Assembly: GCF_000377505.1 (NCBI RefSeq)
Contig: NZ_KB898194.1
Coordinates: forward strand, 62,001-126,000
Direction: 5' to 3'
From: Paenibacillus massiliensis 2301065 = DSM 16942
GTDB lineage: Bacteria; Bacillota; Bacilli; Paenibacillales; Paenibacillaceae
DNA length: 64,000 nt
Shown piece after piece: positions 1-9,130 of this stretch (positions are counted from its first letter, which is position 1; each line of letters begins with the position of its first letter). The translations under genes and the position numbers were made by a program. Under the pieces are notes generated by a model. That model was not told the DNA's origin, did no database searches, and saw nothing but the letters and a program-made list of their open reading frames with translations.

Positions 1-152
1 TTTGTTGCTTTGATATTACGATTGAGGCCGTTCGCAATGCCTTGTTTTATGGCATGGAGCTGGCTTCGCCGCCTCAATATGCAAGAGTTCAAGATGAGCG
101 TGCAGCCCAGAAGCTGGATGCCCAGGTCTTTTCTGCCATGAAAAAAGCCTAG
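1..152 (+). CDS. 3' end of an unrecognised protein (partial)
   Basis: An open frame enters from the left edge (first full codon at base 3) and ends at TAG 150-152. About 49 residues are visible, ending with AQVFSAMKKA. I do not recognise the family from this tail. It converges on the ylaJ-like gene and the two share a hairpin terminator, so it closes the transcription unit to the left. It is read as coding because the frame is open to the edge and stops just before the terminator. Confidence 0.5.
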   Translation, partial: CCFDITIEAVRNALFYGMELASPPQYARVQDERAAQKLDAQVFSAMKKA

Positions 153-177
153 TGAGTGATCACTGGGCTTTTTCGTT
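141..177. terminator. Bidirectional intrinsic terminator
   Basis: An AGCC-AGTGA arm pairs with TCACT-GGCT around a short loop, with an A-run on the left and a T-run on the right. It can therefore stop transcripts from both converging genes. It overlaps the last codons of the minus-strand lipoprotein gene. Confidence 0.75.
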
Positions 178-741
178 TTTATTGGTGTATGGTTGGCCGC
201 TGTTGGTTGTTGGTTTACCTTTATTCATCTGTGGCTCGTTCTCGGATATTTGAGTATCTGTAGACATTTGCGGAATTAAGCGTCCCATAATATCAGCCAG
301 CTCCAGGCCAAATCCCTGAATGGGATGTCCCGCCCGGATATCTGCAGCCATTTCTGATAAGCGCTGGGTAATATCGGCGTCAGCGGTGACAAGGGAGTTG
401 AGACCATCCGGGTCCTTATGAATGGCTTCGGCTACGGAATACTTGATGGTGCCTACATCGGCACGCTCCAGCTTTCCGTCCACATCAATGCCGACGATGG
501 CCGTATTGCCAAGAACTACACAGTTCGCATTCGCCACCCCGTTGACTCTGCGAGCTATTTTGGCTAGATGATCAGCCTGCTCAGTAGCATTGGCCTCCTG
601 TGGCAGGCGGGCCACATCTTCTACGGGGTGAGCTGCAGGGCCATTTGGCACACTGTGCTCTCTAATATTTTGCTCTTGTCTGGATACACCACAGGCAGTC
701 AGTACTAGACTGAGCAGCATGATACATGCATAGACTTTCAC
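160..741 (-). CDS. ylaJ: YhcN/YlaJ-family sporulation lipoprotein
   Basis: 193 aa. The N-terminus is a lipoprotein signal: basic start, hydrophobic stretch and lipobox LTAC near residue 17, so the mature protein should be lipid-anchored outside the membrane. The rest resembles the YhcN/YlaJ family, with an ARRVNGVANANCVVLGNTA segment and a GIDVDGKLE strand. Family members are made in sporulation and affect spore germination or outgrowth; the exact biochemical role is unknown. The start is GTG (complement of 739-741) behind a strong AGGAGGAG site. The C-terminal tail is Asn/Lys/Thr-rich and low in complexity. It is divergent from the phoH-type gene, as ylaJ neighbours ylaK in Bacillus. Confidence 0.8.
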   Translation of the reverse strand: MKVYACIMLLSLVLTACGVSRQEQNIREHSVPNGPAAHPVEDVARLPQEANATEQADHLAKIARRVNGVANANCVVLGNTAIVGIDVDGKLERADVGTIKYSVAEAIHKDPDGLNSLVTADADITQRLSEMAADIRAGHPIQGFGLELADIMGRLIPQMSTDTQISENEPQMNKGKPTTNSGQPYTNKNEKAQ

Positions 742-930
742 AAAGACTCCTCCTTTACTTGTATCTGATTCGTATGTTCCTCCCTGTTCTGAAAAGGAGG
801 TGAGGCAATTTTAACGGGAACCTGCAATTATTGTGTCCGCCGGGAATATTAATATGTATGGAGCGCATGATTGTCCGTGCATGATCAGCATGTGCGTCCT
901 GGAACAGATGCCGCTTTGGAGGGGATAGCT

Positions 931-2262
931 ATGAAGAAAATATTTGTGATCGACACCAATGTCCTGCTTCATGATCCTAAAGCCATATTTGCATTCCAAG
1001 AACATGAAGTCATCATTCCCGCAGTGGTCTTAGAAGAAATTGACTCGAAAAAGCGCAATGCTGACGAGATTGGACGCAATGCCAGATACGTATCCCGTCT
1101 CCTCGATGCTCTAAGGGAGAGCGGTCATTTGCATAGTGGCGTACCGCTTCCACATGGAGGCAGGTTGAAGGTGGAGCTCAATCACCGCAGCTTTTTGAAG
1201 GTACAAGAAATGTTCGGAGAACTGTCCAACGATAATCGAATTCTGGCCGTTGCTTTGAATTATCAGATGGAAGAGAAGGAACAGGCTGAGCCGAAAACCG
1301 TAGTGCTTGTGAGCAAAGATGTGCTTGTTCGCATCAAGGCCGATGTACTCGGGCTCATGACGGAGGATTTTCTATCGGATCGGACGGCAGGTCCTGAAGA
1401 GCTTTACTCTGGCTGCCTCACCATTCAGGTGCATCCTTCGATCATTGATGAATTCTATTCATTCCGGCAATTGGCCATTGCACCATTGCAGTTGTCCTTC
1501 AAGCTGTATCCTAACGAATTTGTCATTTTGAAGGATGAAATGGGCACAGGCAAATCGGCTCTATTACGGGTGAACAAGGAGGGAAGCAAGCTTGAGCCAC
1601 TCTATCTGAGTAATGAGCCCGTGTGGGGAATTGCAGCCCGCAATGTTCAACAGAGAATGGCGCTGGAGCTGCTGCTCAACGACGATATACCTCTGGTTAC
1701 GATTACGGGAAAAGCCGGTACGGGAAAAACCTTGCTCGCCCTCGCAGCGGGTCTGTTGAAGGTCGAGGATGAGCATAAGTACAAGAAGCTCCTGATTGCT
1801 AGGCCCGTCGTGCCAATGGGGAAGGATATCGGCTACCTGCCAGGGGAGAAAGAGGAGAAGCTTCGGCCATGGATGCAGCCGATCTATGACAATCTGGAAT
1901 ATCTCTTTGACGTTAAGAAGGCAGGAGATATTGATAAAATTCTCATGGGACTTGGCAGCATCCAAGTCGAGGCTCTTACCTACATTCGCGGTCGTTCGAT
2001 TCCAGGACAATTCATTATTATAGATGAAGCGCAAAATCTGTCCCGACATGAAATCAAGACGATCGTCTCTCGTGTGGGAGAGGGCAGTAAAATCATTCTG
2101 ATGGGAGATCCTGAGCAGATTGACCATCCTTATCTGGATGCGTCGAGCAACGGATTGACCTATGTAGTGGAACGATTCAGACAGGAGGAGATCAGCGGGC
2201 ATATTACCCTTGAGAAGGGTGAACGCTCCAAGCTGGCTCAACTGGCGGCAGATCTATTATAA
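931..2262 (+). CDS. ylaK: PhoH-family protein with N-terminal PIN domain
   Basis: 443 aa from ATG 931. An in-frame start 60 bases upstream is less likely because the GGAGGGG site lies just before 931. The N-terminus (MKKIFVIDTNVLLHDP) is a PIN-type ribonuclease fold with the first conserved Asp, continuing to about residue 150. The C-terminal half is a PhoH ATPase: Walker A GKAGTGKT near residues 260-267 and Walker B IIIDEAQN near 360. PIN-PhoH proteins are predicted, and in some species shown, to couple ATP-driven RNA unwinding to cleavage; the substrate here is unknown. The length matches B. subtilis YlaK. A strong terminator follows. Confidence 0.9.
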   Translation: MKKIFVIDTNVLLHDPKAIFAFQEHEVIIPAVVLEEIDSKKRNADEIGRNARYVSRLLDALRESGHLHSGVPLPHGGRLKVELNHRSFLKVQEMFGELSNDNRILAVALNYQMEEKEQAEPKTVVLVSKDVLVRIKADVLGLMTEDFLSDRTAGPEELYSGCLTIQVHPSIIDEFYSFRQLAIAPLQLSFKLYPNEFVILKDEMGTGKSALLRVNKEGSKLEPLYLSNEPVWGIAARNVQQRMALELLLNDDIPLVTITGKAGTGKTLLALAAGLLKVEDEHKYKKLLIARPVVPMGKDIGYLPGEKEEKLRPWMQPIYDNLEYLFDVKKAGDIDKILMGLGSIQVEALTYIRGRSIPGQFIIIDEAQNLSRHEIKTIVSRVGEGSKIILMGDPEQIDHPYLDASSNGLTYVVERFRQEEISGHITLEKGERSKLAQLAADLL

Positions 2263-2280
2263 TAATCATTACGGATATGA

Positions 2281-2322
2281 AAAAAACCTTCAATGACCGA
2301 GACAGGTCGTTGAAGGTTTTTC
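2281..2322 (+). terminator. Intrinsic terminator after the phoH-type gene
   Basis: AACCTTCAA-GACC pairs with GGTC-TTGAAGGTT around GAGACA, flanked by A- and T-runs. It could act in both directions, since the next gene converges on it. Confidence 0.9.
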
Positions 2323-2388
2323 CTTATAGCTTTTTCCGAATTTAAATGAAGATTTACGGATCAAAACTCAATAAGCTTAATGAACAAT

Positions 2389-3474
2389 CTACAAGCTAAG
2401 CTCCAGGGTGACCTCCATAGTTCCGGGTATAATCCGAACATCGGTTGCTTTAACATAAGAGATTAATTGCTGCGGATAAAATCCGAGATCGAATTCCTCG
2501 CCTAGCGCCTTTCGAGTTGACTCCGGTAACTCCAATCCGTTAAAGACCAAGCGTTCAACATGAAAAACTATTGCATTCTGTGTGTTATTTTCTACTGAAT
2601 AGTAGCCAGCGATCAGCAGGTCCATGGAGCCGCTTTTCCCCTGTACCGTGATTTGATCCTGACCGAATGTGAAGCCAAATTGCTGGAACAAGCTGCTTTT
2701 GGATTTGAGAAACTGGTTAAAGGCTTGCTCCTGCAAGGTTATATGATATGTTCTGCCGTTGGTGGAAATGGCGCCAGGCTGACTTTGAATAAATGCTGGA
2801 AGGTCCTGCATGGCACTGGCAAGAGCCCGAAAGTGACGCTTAACCTCATAGAGCCCGATGTTTTCCCAATAAGCTGTCATTTCCTCGGCTAACAGCCTGA
2901 TATTTTCAGGATCTGAGCTATTCGCGATCTGAGCAGACACCTGATCCTTGAGTCTGGATAGTCGTTCTCGTTGTTCCAGTAGTCTACTTTTTACATTTGC
3001 TAATTCTGCAACGGTCCTAGCGGTATTCTGTTCTGTCCGGCGCAAAGCTTGATAATCGGATTGGTAGGCCGCTAGCACCTCTTGATCACGACTCATGATC
3101 AGATCGTAATAATCGTATAACGTTAGTAGCTGGTGTAGGTTCTCAGCTTCAAGAAGAGCCTGAAGCAACTGATCCCGATCACCCATATAATAAGCACGCA
3201 CCACTTGAGAGGCGCGCTCCTGCTGTAACTGAATTTGCTCCTGTTGAGATGCTAGTTGCACACTGAGCCGGGATTGCTGCTGGATTAATTGCTCCTGTTC
3301 ACTGCTAATCCGCCCGATCTCGTGATCCATTTCAACGATCGAGAGACTGTCCTCCAGAATTCGCCTCGTCTCCTCACTCGTAGGAGCAGCGTCTACGGGT
3401 GTGCCCCAAAGAACATAGACCAGTAATGCCAGAGCTACCAGTCTGATTCCCTTCACATAATAAGTAGTAGTCAA
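2389..3474 (-). CDS. Exported coiled-coil protein of unknown function
   Basis: 361 aa. A signal peptide (hydrophobic stretch about residues 9-22, cleavage likely near DAA-AP) precedes a long Gln/Glu/Arg-rich heptad region (about residues 35-195) resembling the coiled coil of PcsB/CwlO-type cell-wall proteins. The C-terminal third (about 230-361) is a beta-rich domain I do not recognise. No hydrolase domain or catalytic Cys/His pair is visible, so if related to PcsB/CwlO it lacks the enzyme part. The start is TTG (complement of 3472-3474) with AAAGGAG seven bases upstream. A role at the cell surface is inferred only from export and architecture. Confidence 0.7.
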   Translation of the reverse strand: MTTTYYVKGIRLVALALLVYVLWGTPVDAAPTSEETRRILEDSLSIVEMDHEIGRISSEQEQLIQQQSRLSVQLASQQEQIQLQQERASQVVRAYYMGDRDQLLQALLEAENLHQLLTLYDYYDLIMSRDQEVLAAYQSDYQALRRTEQNTARTVAELANVKSRLLEQRERLSRLKDQVSAQIANSSDPENIRLLAEEMTAYWENIGLYEVKRHFRALASAMQDLPAFIQSQPGAISTNGRTYHITLQEQAFNQFLKSKSSLFQQFGFTFGQDQITVQGKSGSMDLLIAGYYSVENNTQNAIVFHVERLVFNGLELPESTRKALGEEFDLGFYPQQLISYVKATDVRIIPGTMEVTLELSL

Positions 3475-3781
3475 TGCTCTTCTCCTTTAAATGATGGCTT
3501 GTATGTATGTATATGAATGTAGCCCAGAATATAGCCTTCATCCATTGTAAAACATAAGTCGTACGCTTGAAACCATGAACTTTTTACATGAAAGAACCAA
3601 AATTAAAAATAAACGTATGGCGCATGCCCATTTTGGAAATACATTTTAGTATCAAATAGATTCTATGAACTCTACGAGAGGCATAGGAATGAAATGAGCA
3701 GCTTTTATACCTCATTCACATACCGGGACGGTTCCGGTTCATGAAGATGGTTATTTATGATGTTGTTAGGAGGGCATTGGC
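3475..3781. other. Divergent intergenic region, 307 bases
   Basis: It separates the minus-strand exported protein gene from the plus-strand rsfA-type gene and should hold both promoters. A GCATG ... CATTTTA pair around 3622-3653 resembles forespore sigma-factor boxes, but the spacing (about 15) is shorter than usual, so this is weak. No coding potential or repeat is seen. Confidence 0.4.
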
Positions 3782-4429
3782 ATGACAGCAGTTAGACAAG
3801 ATGCATGGAGTGCGGAGGACGATCTTATTTTGGCTGAAGTCACTCTGCGCCATATTCGCGAAGGCGGGACACAGTTGGCCGCTTTTGAGGAAGTAGGGCA
3901 GAGGATTGCCAGAACATCTGCAGCCTGCGGCTTCCGCTGGAACAGCTGCGTTCGCAAGAGATATGAAGAAGCCATCAGCAATGCTAAGGCACAGCGCCAG
4001 AAAAGAAGCTATCTCAGAAAGCAGAGCTCTGTAGTTGTATCCCAGATAGCCTCCTATGACGGATTGGTGGAGGATAGCAAGTACAAGCTGGATTCGATGA
4101 ATGAAGAAACGCTTTCTATGGATGCAGTTCTGCGATTTTTGCGTCAGTGGAAAGGAAACTATCAGGAATCGGTGCGACAAGTGAAGGTGCTTGAGAAGGA
4201 GTTACGGGATAAGGAAGAAGAGTTAGGCGAACTGCGCCGGGTAAATGACCGTTTATCCAAAGAGGTCAGCGAAGTGCAGACGGATTATAGAGTCGTTAAC
4301 GATGATTACAAAGCGTTAATCCAGATCATGGATCGTGCTCGTAAGCTTGCATTTCTCAGTGAAGAAGAGGAAGAACTGAAATCTCGCTTCAAAATGGATG
4401 CTAATGGCAATCTGGAGCGAATCGAGTAG
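3782..4429 (+). CDS. gerR: RsfA-family transcriptional regulator (GerR/YlbO-like)
   Basis: 215 aa. The first 80 residues (RQDAWSAEDDLILAEVTLRH, then FRWNSCVRKRYEEAI) match the RsfA Myb/SANT-like DNA-binding domain. The rest is a strongly charged coiled coil (about 115-195). B. subtilis has RsfA (forespore, sigma-F regulon) and YlbO/GerR (mother cell, sigma-E regulon). Gene context, immediately before panE and the bshC-mraZ region, points to the YlbO/GerR position, so that name is inferred from synteny. The ATG follows AGGAGGG. A terminator follows, so it is probably monocistronic. Confidence 0.8.
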   Translation: MTAVRQDAWSAEDDLILAEVTLRHIREGGTQLAAFEEVGQRIARTSAACGFRWNSCVRKRYEEAISNAKAQRQKRSYLRKQSSVVVSQIASYDGLVEDSKYKLDSMNEETLSMDAVLRFLRQWKGNYQESVRQVKVLEKELRDKEEELGELRRVNDRLSKEVSEVQTDYRVVNDDYKALIQIMDRARKLAFLSEEEEELKSRFKMDANGNLERIE

Positions 4430-4451
4430 TGAGTACAGGAAATTAAGGTAC

Positions 4452-4502
4452 AAAGAGAGCTGTCGACTTGCATAATACTATGCGAGCGGACGGCTCTTTT
4501 TT
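4452..4502 (+). terminator. Intrinsic terminator after the rsfA-type gene
   Basis: An imperfect long hairpin (GAGAGCTGTCG... with ...GGACGGCTC, inner TGCATA/TATGC) ends in TTTTTT. The remaining 260 bases to panE show AT-rich sequence but no clear promoter or coding frame. Confidence 0.8.
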
Positions 4503-4765
4503 AGCTGGAAAATTGCTGAAGCGTGTGTGTATCTTCGTATATTACGCTATAGTATACATTGTTAGTGCGGTCGACCTGAACTGATTTGAGTATAGACCTT
4601 TTTCCCTAGACTACGATTATGTTGTATAGTAAGAAGAATAACATGTCATCCACTCAGGAACACGAGGAAGTATACATTGTGCTAAATACACGAATAGCAT
4701 ATGCCATTGAGACTGGGTTTGGGGCGTATCATTCGTTAAATTTATTATAGACATGGAGGAATCCA

Positions 4766-5767
4766 ATGCAGATTCAAATTATCGGTGGTGGTGCATTGGG
4801 ACTACTACTCACGGGTAGACTAGTAGGTGCAGGGAATGAAGTTACCTTGTGGGTGCGCACCTTGGAGCAGGCTCATGCACTAGAAACAAAGGGTGTTACT
4901 GTAATTGAGCAGGATGGAAGGCAGAACTGTTATGCTGGAGATAGAATGATAGTCCGTCCTATGCAAGACTGGAACAGGATTCATGGCAATGCGCATGGTC
5001 AGGTCAGCCCAACTCCAACAGTTGTTTTGCTGGCTACCAAGCAAGGAGCAGTGGAAAATATAGCTGCGAGCATGAATAAGGCTGTTAATAATCTACATAT
5101 TATATGCTTTCAAAATGGTGTTGGACATATCGAGAAAATTGCAAGCTTACTTCCCTGGGCTAGAGTTCGACCAGCCGTGACTACGGAAGGGGCCAAAAGA
5201 TTAGATGCAACTACAGTAGTCCACGCAGGTTCGGGGGAGACAGAGATTGGAAATGATGTAGCTAGGGGCGAAGCTGAAGAGGCTTCAAGCTTGCTACAGC
5301 ATGCTGACCGGGTAGATGAATTAGATCAAGCACTAATCGCCTTATTCAATGAGGCAGGATTTTCCTCGCACATGTCGAATGAAATCGATACAGCCATCTA
5401 CCGCAAGCTATTGTTCAACTCCATCATTAACCCACTTACAGCTATTTGGAGAATTACGAATGGTAAGCTCCTGCAATCTGAACGACGAATCAGGCTTATG
5501 AAAGAGCTATATAATGAAGCAATTATTATCTATCAAGCAAATGGAATTGCAACTAGCTCAAATTGGTGGGAGGAACTGCTCAGTGTATGCCGTGCTACAG
5601 CAGCGAATCAATCCTCTATGCTGGCTGATGTACTTCATGAACGGCAGACAGAGATTATGGCCATTAACGGCGGGCTTGTACATCTTGCAGCCAAGGCCGG
5701 AATAGCAGCACCTTCGCATCGTATGCTCCTTGAGCTGATAGCGGGAATACAAATCGAAGAGAGGTGA
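4766..5767 (+). CDS. panE: 2-dehydropantoate 2-reductase
   Basis: 333 aa. Predicted to reduce ketopantoate to pantoate with NADPH for pantothenate and CoA synthesis. The N-terminal Rossmann motif GGGALG is at residues 7-12. The C-terminal ketopantoate reductase domain holds the conserved KLLFNSIINPLTA segment near residue 213. It is some 25-30 residues longer than typical PanE because of a charged insert around 150-185. ATG follows GGAGG. It sits where B. subtilis has ylbQ. The next gene starts 5 bases after the stop, so the two are cotranscribed. Paralogous KPR-family reductases make the exact substrate slightly uncertain. Confidence 0.85.
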   Translation: MQIQIIGGGALGLLLTGRLVGAGNEVTLWVRTLEQAHALETKGVTVIEQDGRQNCYAGDRMIVRPMQDWNRIHGNAHGQVSPTPTVVLLATKQGAVENIAASMNKAVNNLHIICFQNGVGHIEKIASLLPWARVRPAVTTEGAKRLDATTVVHAGSGETEIGNDVARGEAEEASSLLQHADRVDELDQALIALFNEAGFSSHMSNEIDTAIYRKLLFNSIINPLTAIWRITNGKLLQSERRIRLMKELYNEAIIIYQANGIATSSNWWEELLSVCRATAANQSSMLADVLHERQTEIMAINGGLVHLAAKAGIAAPSHRMLLELIAGIQIEER

Positions 5768-5772
5768 CGCCA

Positions 5773-6159
5773 ATGGACTTCTTGCACAATACCTTCATTG
5801 TATTGAGTTTGCTTCCTTTTTTTCCTTTTTTGATCGTGTATTTCACAGTGTATGCCCTCAAAAAAGATAAAAAACAAGCACTACTTACTGCGTTTGACAT
5901 CACCACTGTCTTCCTGGTCGTATCTGTAGCGGCACTATTCAATAATATTTTCAATTCATCATTTGGCTTTTACTTAATCCTGCTGCTGCTAATAATTATG
6001 ATGGGATTCATTGGCGGTGCTCAAAACCGTCTTAAAGGTGAGGTGAATTGGACAAGATTATTCAGAGCCGTGTGGAGAATAACATTTATTGGAACAAGCA
6101 TATGTTACGCTCTATTTACTATTATTGGACTTTTTAGATACATATTCAATATGATGTAA
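5773..6159 (+). CDS. DUF3397 integral membrane protein
   Basis: 128 aa from ATG 5773, chosen over the in-frame GTG at 5764 because GAGGTGA lies just upstream of it and overlaps the panE stop. Four hydrophobic helices are visible (about 10-27, 38-56, 60-80, 98-122), separated by basic loops such as KKDKKQ and RAVWR. The pattern and the position between panE and bshC fit the DUF3397 family of unknown function. The five-base gap to panE implies translational coupling. Confidence 0.75.
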   Translation: MDFLHNTFIVLSLLPFFPFLIVYFTVYALKKDKKQALLTAFDITTVFLVVSVAALFNNIFNSSFGFYLILLLLIIMMGFIGGAQNRLKGEVNWTRLFRAVWRITFIGTSICYALFTIIGLFRYIFNMM

Positions 6160-6250
6160 ACATAAATGACATAAGATGTGCCGGATTACATAAAAAAGTC
6201 GCATTTTTTTGAAAAAATCCTCGAAATTAAGGGATCAAATGTAGATTTTT

Positions 6251-6277
6251 TTGACCGGTGGTTGTATAATCTATAAA
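6251..6277 (+). promoter_or_regulatory. Possible sigma-A promoter of the opp genes
   Basis: TTGACC (6251-6256) is followed after 15 bases by TATAAA (6272-6277); a TATAAT also lies at 6265-6270, too close to pair with that -35. The region lies 35-60 bases before oppA. Spacing is short, so confidence is low. Confidence 0.35.
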
Positions 6278-6310
6278 CATATACCACATTCACTTAGGGG
6301 GAAAAGCTAG

Positions 6311-7996
6311 ATGAAAAGGAAAAGTACGTTAGTCCTTTTGACACTGATCCTGGCTCTGGGTTCGCTGCTTGCAGCTTGCTCGTCCAACAACGGGAACAGT
6401 GCACAAAGTCCTGAAGGCAACACATCTCCATCTGAACCGGTAGCTGCAGCTGACCAGGTATTGCGCATTAACCTGAGTGCAGAACCACCAACTTTTGACC
6501 CGGCTCAAGCACAAGATAGCCAAACAAACACAGTGCTGAAGACGATGTATGAAGGTCTGGTAAGAATCGGTGCAGACGGTAAAGAACAACCAGGTACAGC
6601 TGAGTCTTGGGAAATTTCCCCTGATGGTCTGACTTACACGTTCAAGCTTCGTCAAGATGCTAAATGGAGCAATGGTGATCCTGTAACTGCTAATGATTTC
6701 GTATTTGCTTGGCAGCGTGTGCTTGATCCAAGTACAGCTCCTGCTCCTCCTTATGCTTATCAGTTGTACTACCTCAAGAATGCTGAATCGTACAACCTGA
6801 AACAAGGCGTTACTGATTTCGCAGATGTGGGTGTTAAAGCAATCGATGAGCACACACTCGAAGTAACTTTGGAAAATCCAACTCCTTACTTCTTGGGTCT
6901 GACTGCTTTCTACACATACTACCCAGTTCACAAATCCGTTGAGGGTAACGAGCAATGGGCAGTTAACAAAGATAGCATGATTGTAAATGGACCTTTCACT
7001 CTGACTGAGTGGACTAAAGGCCAAAAGATCGAAGTTACTAAAAACGAAAACTACTGGAACAAAGATGACATCAAGCTGAGCAAAATCTCTATGTCTCTTG
7101 TTAACAGTGGTGCTACTGAACTTGCTTCCTACAGAAGTGGTCAGCTTGACTACACTGGACATCCTAACGGTGAGATCCCTACGGATCAAATTCCAGGCGT
7201 GAAGCAAGAGCTTCCTAACGAGTTCAAAATCACGGGTATCGCAAGTACCTACTATTATATGTTCAACGTAACTGAAAAACCGTTTGACAATGTTAAGATC
7301 CGTAAAGCATTCGCGATGGCAATCGAAAGACAGCCTATCGTTGACAATGTAACTCAAGGTGGACAATTGCCTGCATTTGGATTCGTACCTCCAGGTATCA
7401 AGGGTGCATCCGATGAGTTCCGTAAAGAACATGCAGATAGCGGCTACTTCACTGAGAACGTAGAAGAAGCTAAGAAATTGCTTGAAGAAGGTATGAAGGA
7501 AGAAGGCTACACTACTCTTCCAGAAATCACATTGCTGTACAACTCCAGTGAAGCGCACCAAAAAATCGCTTTGGCTGTAGCTGACATGTGGAAACGTAAC
7601 CTTGGTGTTGATGTGAAGACACAAAACCAAGAGTGGGGCGTATTCCTTGAAAACCGTAAGCAACTGAACTATCAAGTTGCACGTGCTGGATGGTCTGCTG
7701 ACTATAACGATCCAATCAACTTCCTGGATATGTGGACAACAGGCAACGGAAATAACGATTCCGGTTATGCCAACCCAGAATATGATGCACTGATCAAAGC
7801 TACACGTAGTGAAACGGATCAAGCGAAACGTATGGAAGAGTTTGCAAAAGCAGAAAAACTTCTGATTCAAGATGATGTAGTTGTAGCTCCGATCTATTAC
7901 TACACTAACGTTTCTTTGACCAAGCCTAACGTACAAGGAATCGCACTTGATTTCAGTGGAGCTATTGACTTTACTAGAGCTTACCTGACTCAATAA
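6311..7996 (+). CDS. oppA: Oligopeptide ABC transporter substrate-binding lipoprotein
   Basis: 561 aa. A lipoprotein signal peptide with lipobox LLAACSS (Cys near residue 22) is followed by a Ser/Gly/Pro linker and a family-5 extracellular solute-binding domain (EPPTFDPAQAQD onward; typical YEGLVR and WSNGDPVTANDFVFAW motifs). It should capture peptides outside the cell for the OppBC permease. Length is typical of OppA. Codon use looks biased to a narrow set (many AAC, GGT, CTT), consistent with high expression. A terminator between oppA and oppB probably makes oppA the most abundant product. Confidence 0.92.
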   Translation: MKRKSTLVLLTLILALGSLLAACSSNNGNSAQSPEGNTSPSEPVAAADQVLRINLSAEPPTFDPAQAQDSQTNTVLKTMYEGLVRIGADGKEQPGTAESWEISPDGLTYTFKLRQDAKWSNGDPVTANDFVFAWQRVLDPSTAPAPPYAYQLYYLKNAESYNLKQGVTDFADVGVKAIDEHTLEVTLENPTPYFLGLTAFYTYYPVHKSVEGNEQWAVNKDSMIVNGPFTLTEWTKGQKIEVTKNENYWNKDDIKLSKISMSLVNSGATELASYRSGQLDYTGHPNGEIPTDQIPGVKQELPNEFKITGIASTYYYMFNVTEKPFDNVKIRKAFAMAIERQPIVDNVTQGGQLPAFGFVPPGIKGASDEFRKEHADSGYFTENVEEAKKLLEEGMKEEGYTTLPEITLLYNSSEAHQKIALAVADMWKRNLGVDVKTQNQEWGVFLENRKQLNYQVARAGWSADYNDPINFLDMWTTGNGNNDSGYANPEYDALIKATRSETDQAKRMEEFAKAEKLLIQDDVVVAPIYYYTNVSLTKPNVQGIALDFSGAIDFTRAYLTQ

Positions 7997-8033
7997 TAAC
8001 AAATGAAGTGCTTCTGAAGTTGGATAGACGCTT

Positions 8034-8076
8034 CGGGATATATATGTGGTTACTCCATATATATCCCGATTTTTTT
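8034..8076 (+). terminator. Terminator between oppA and oppB
   Basis: CGGGATATATATG and CATATATATCCCG form a near-perfect 13-bp stem followed by a run of seven T. Within an opp operon it probably acts as a partial terminator. Confidence 0.9.
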
Positions 8077-8194
8077 GTGTGCCTTATTTATATCCAGTTT
8101 CTTGTAACCTTGAAAACAAATGGGATTAGACAACCTAATTCTGTTTCGATAAAATTGTACTTATGACTAAAAAATAGGGAGGTGCAGACGGGCA

Positions 8195-9127
8195 ATGCTA
8201 CGTTATTTGACGAACAAGTTCTTATTCATGCTGTTGTCTTTGTTTATTCTGATTTCGGCTACGTTTTTTCTGATGAAAGCCATTCCGGGCAACCCATTTC
8301 TGAGCGAAAAAGCAACGTCTCCCGAAATTCAGGCTCGCCTAATGCAGCAGTATGGTTTAGATAAGCCTGTCTATCAGCAGTATTTTAAATACCTGGGTGA
8401 TATCGCAACTGGTGATTTTGGAATCTCGATGAAGAAGCTGAATCAAAATGTTGGAGATATTATTAGCCAGACGTTCCAGGTATCACTGAAGCTCGGGCTT
8501 GTAGCGATTGTGGTGGCTGTTATTCTGGGTATTGCACTCGGTATGCTTGCAGCACTCTACCATCGTAAATTAATTGATAATCTTGCGATGTTCCTCGCCG
8601 TATTAGGGATCGCTGTTCCAAGCTTTGTGCTTGCATCCCTGATTCAGTATTTCTTCGGTCTGAAGCTCGGCTGGTTCAATGTTATGGGCTTTGAAGGGCC
8701 ACTCGACTATGTCCTGCCGGTAGCTGCCTTGACGGCACAGCCGATTGCATTTATCGCTCGTTTGACTCGGTCCAGTATGCTTGAGGTTCTGCATGCAGAA
8801 TACATCAAGACAGCTAAGGCCAAAGGTCTGAATGCCATTACAATCATGTTCAGACACGTAATTCGTAACGCGATCATGCCTGTAGTTACCTACGTTGGGC
8901 CTATGACAGCAAATATTATTACAGGTTCTATCGTTATTGAAAGAATTTTTGGAATCGGCGGGATTGGTAAAGTTCTGGTTGAGAGTATTACAACTCGGGA
9001 CTACACTATGATCATGGGTGTTACCATCTTCTACGGTGCCATACTGATGTTGGCTCGCTTTATTACGGATATCGCTTATGCATTAATCGATCCCCGTATC
9101 AAGCTAACCAGCAGGAAGGAGGGCTAA
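8195..9127 (+). CDS. oppB: Oligopeptide ABC transporter permease OppB
   Basis: 310 aa with six predicted membrane helices and the binding-protein-dependent permease domain. The EAA-type coupling segment (EYIKTAKAKGLNAITIMFRHV, near 205-225) contacts the ATPase. N-terminal FFLMKAIPGNPF is typical of OppB/DppB. ATG 8195 has AGGGAGGTG upstream. It is followed after three bases by oppC. Confidence 0.92.
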   Translation: MLRYLTNKFLFMLLSLFILISATFFLMKAIPGNPFLSEKATSPEIQARLMQQYGLDKPVYQQYFKYLGDIATGDFGISMKKLNQNVGDIISQTFQVSLKLGLVAIVVAVILGIALGMLAALYHRKLIDNLAMFLAVLGIAVPSFVLASLIQYFFGLKLGWFNVMGFEGPLDYVLPVAALTAQPIAFIARLTRSSMLEVLHAEYIKTAKAKGLNAITIMFRHVIRNAIMPVVTYVGPMTANIITGSIVIERIFGIGGIGKVLVESITTRDYTMIMGVTIFYGAILMLARFITDIAYALIDPRIKLTSRKEG

Positions 9128-9130
9128 GCT

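Noticed and set aside
6329..8002. A 557-codon open frame on the minus strand
   Set aside because: It is antisense to oppA, whose lipobox, family motifs and ribosome site are clear. The antisense openness comes from the biased codon use of a highly expressed gene.
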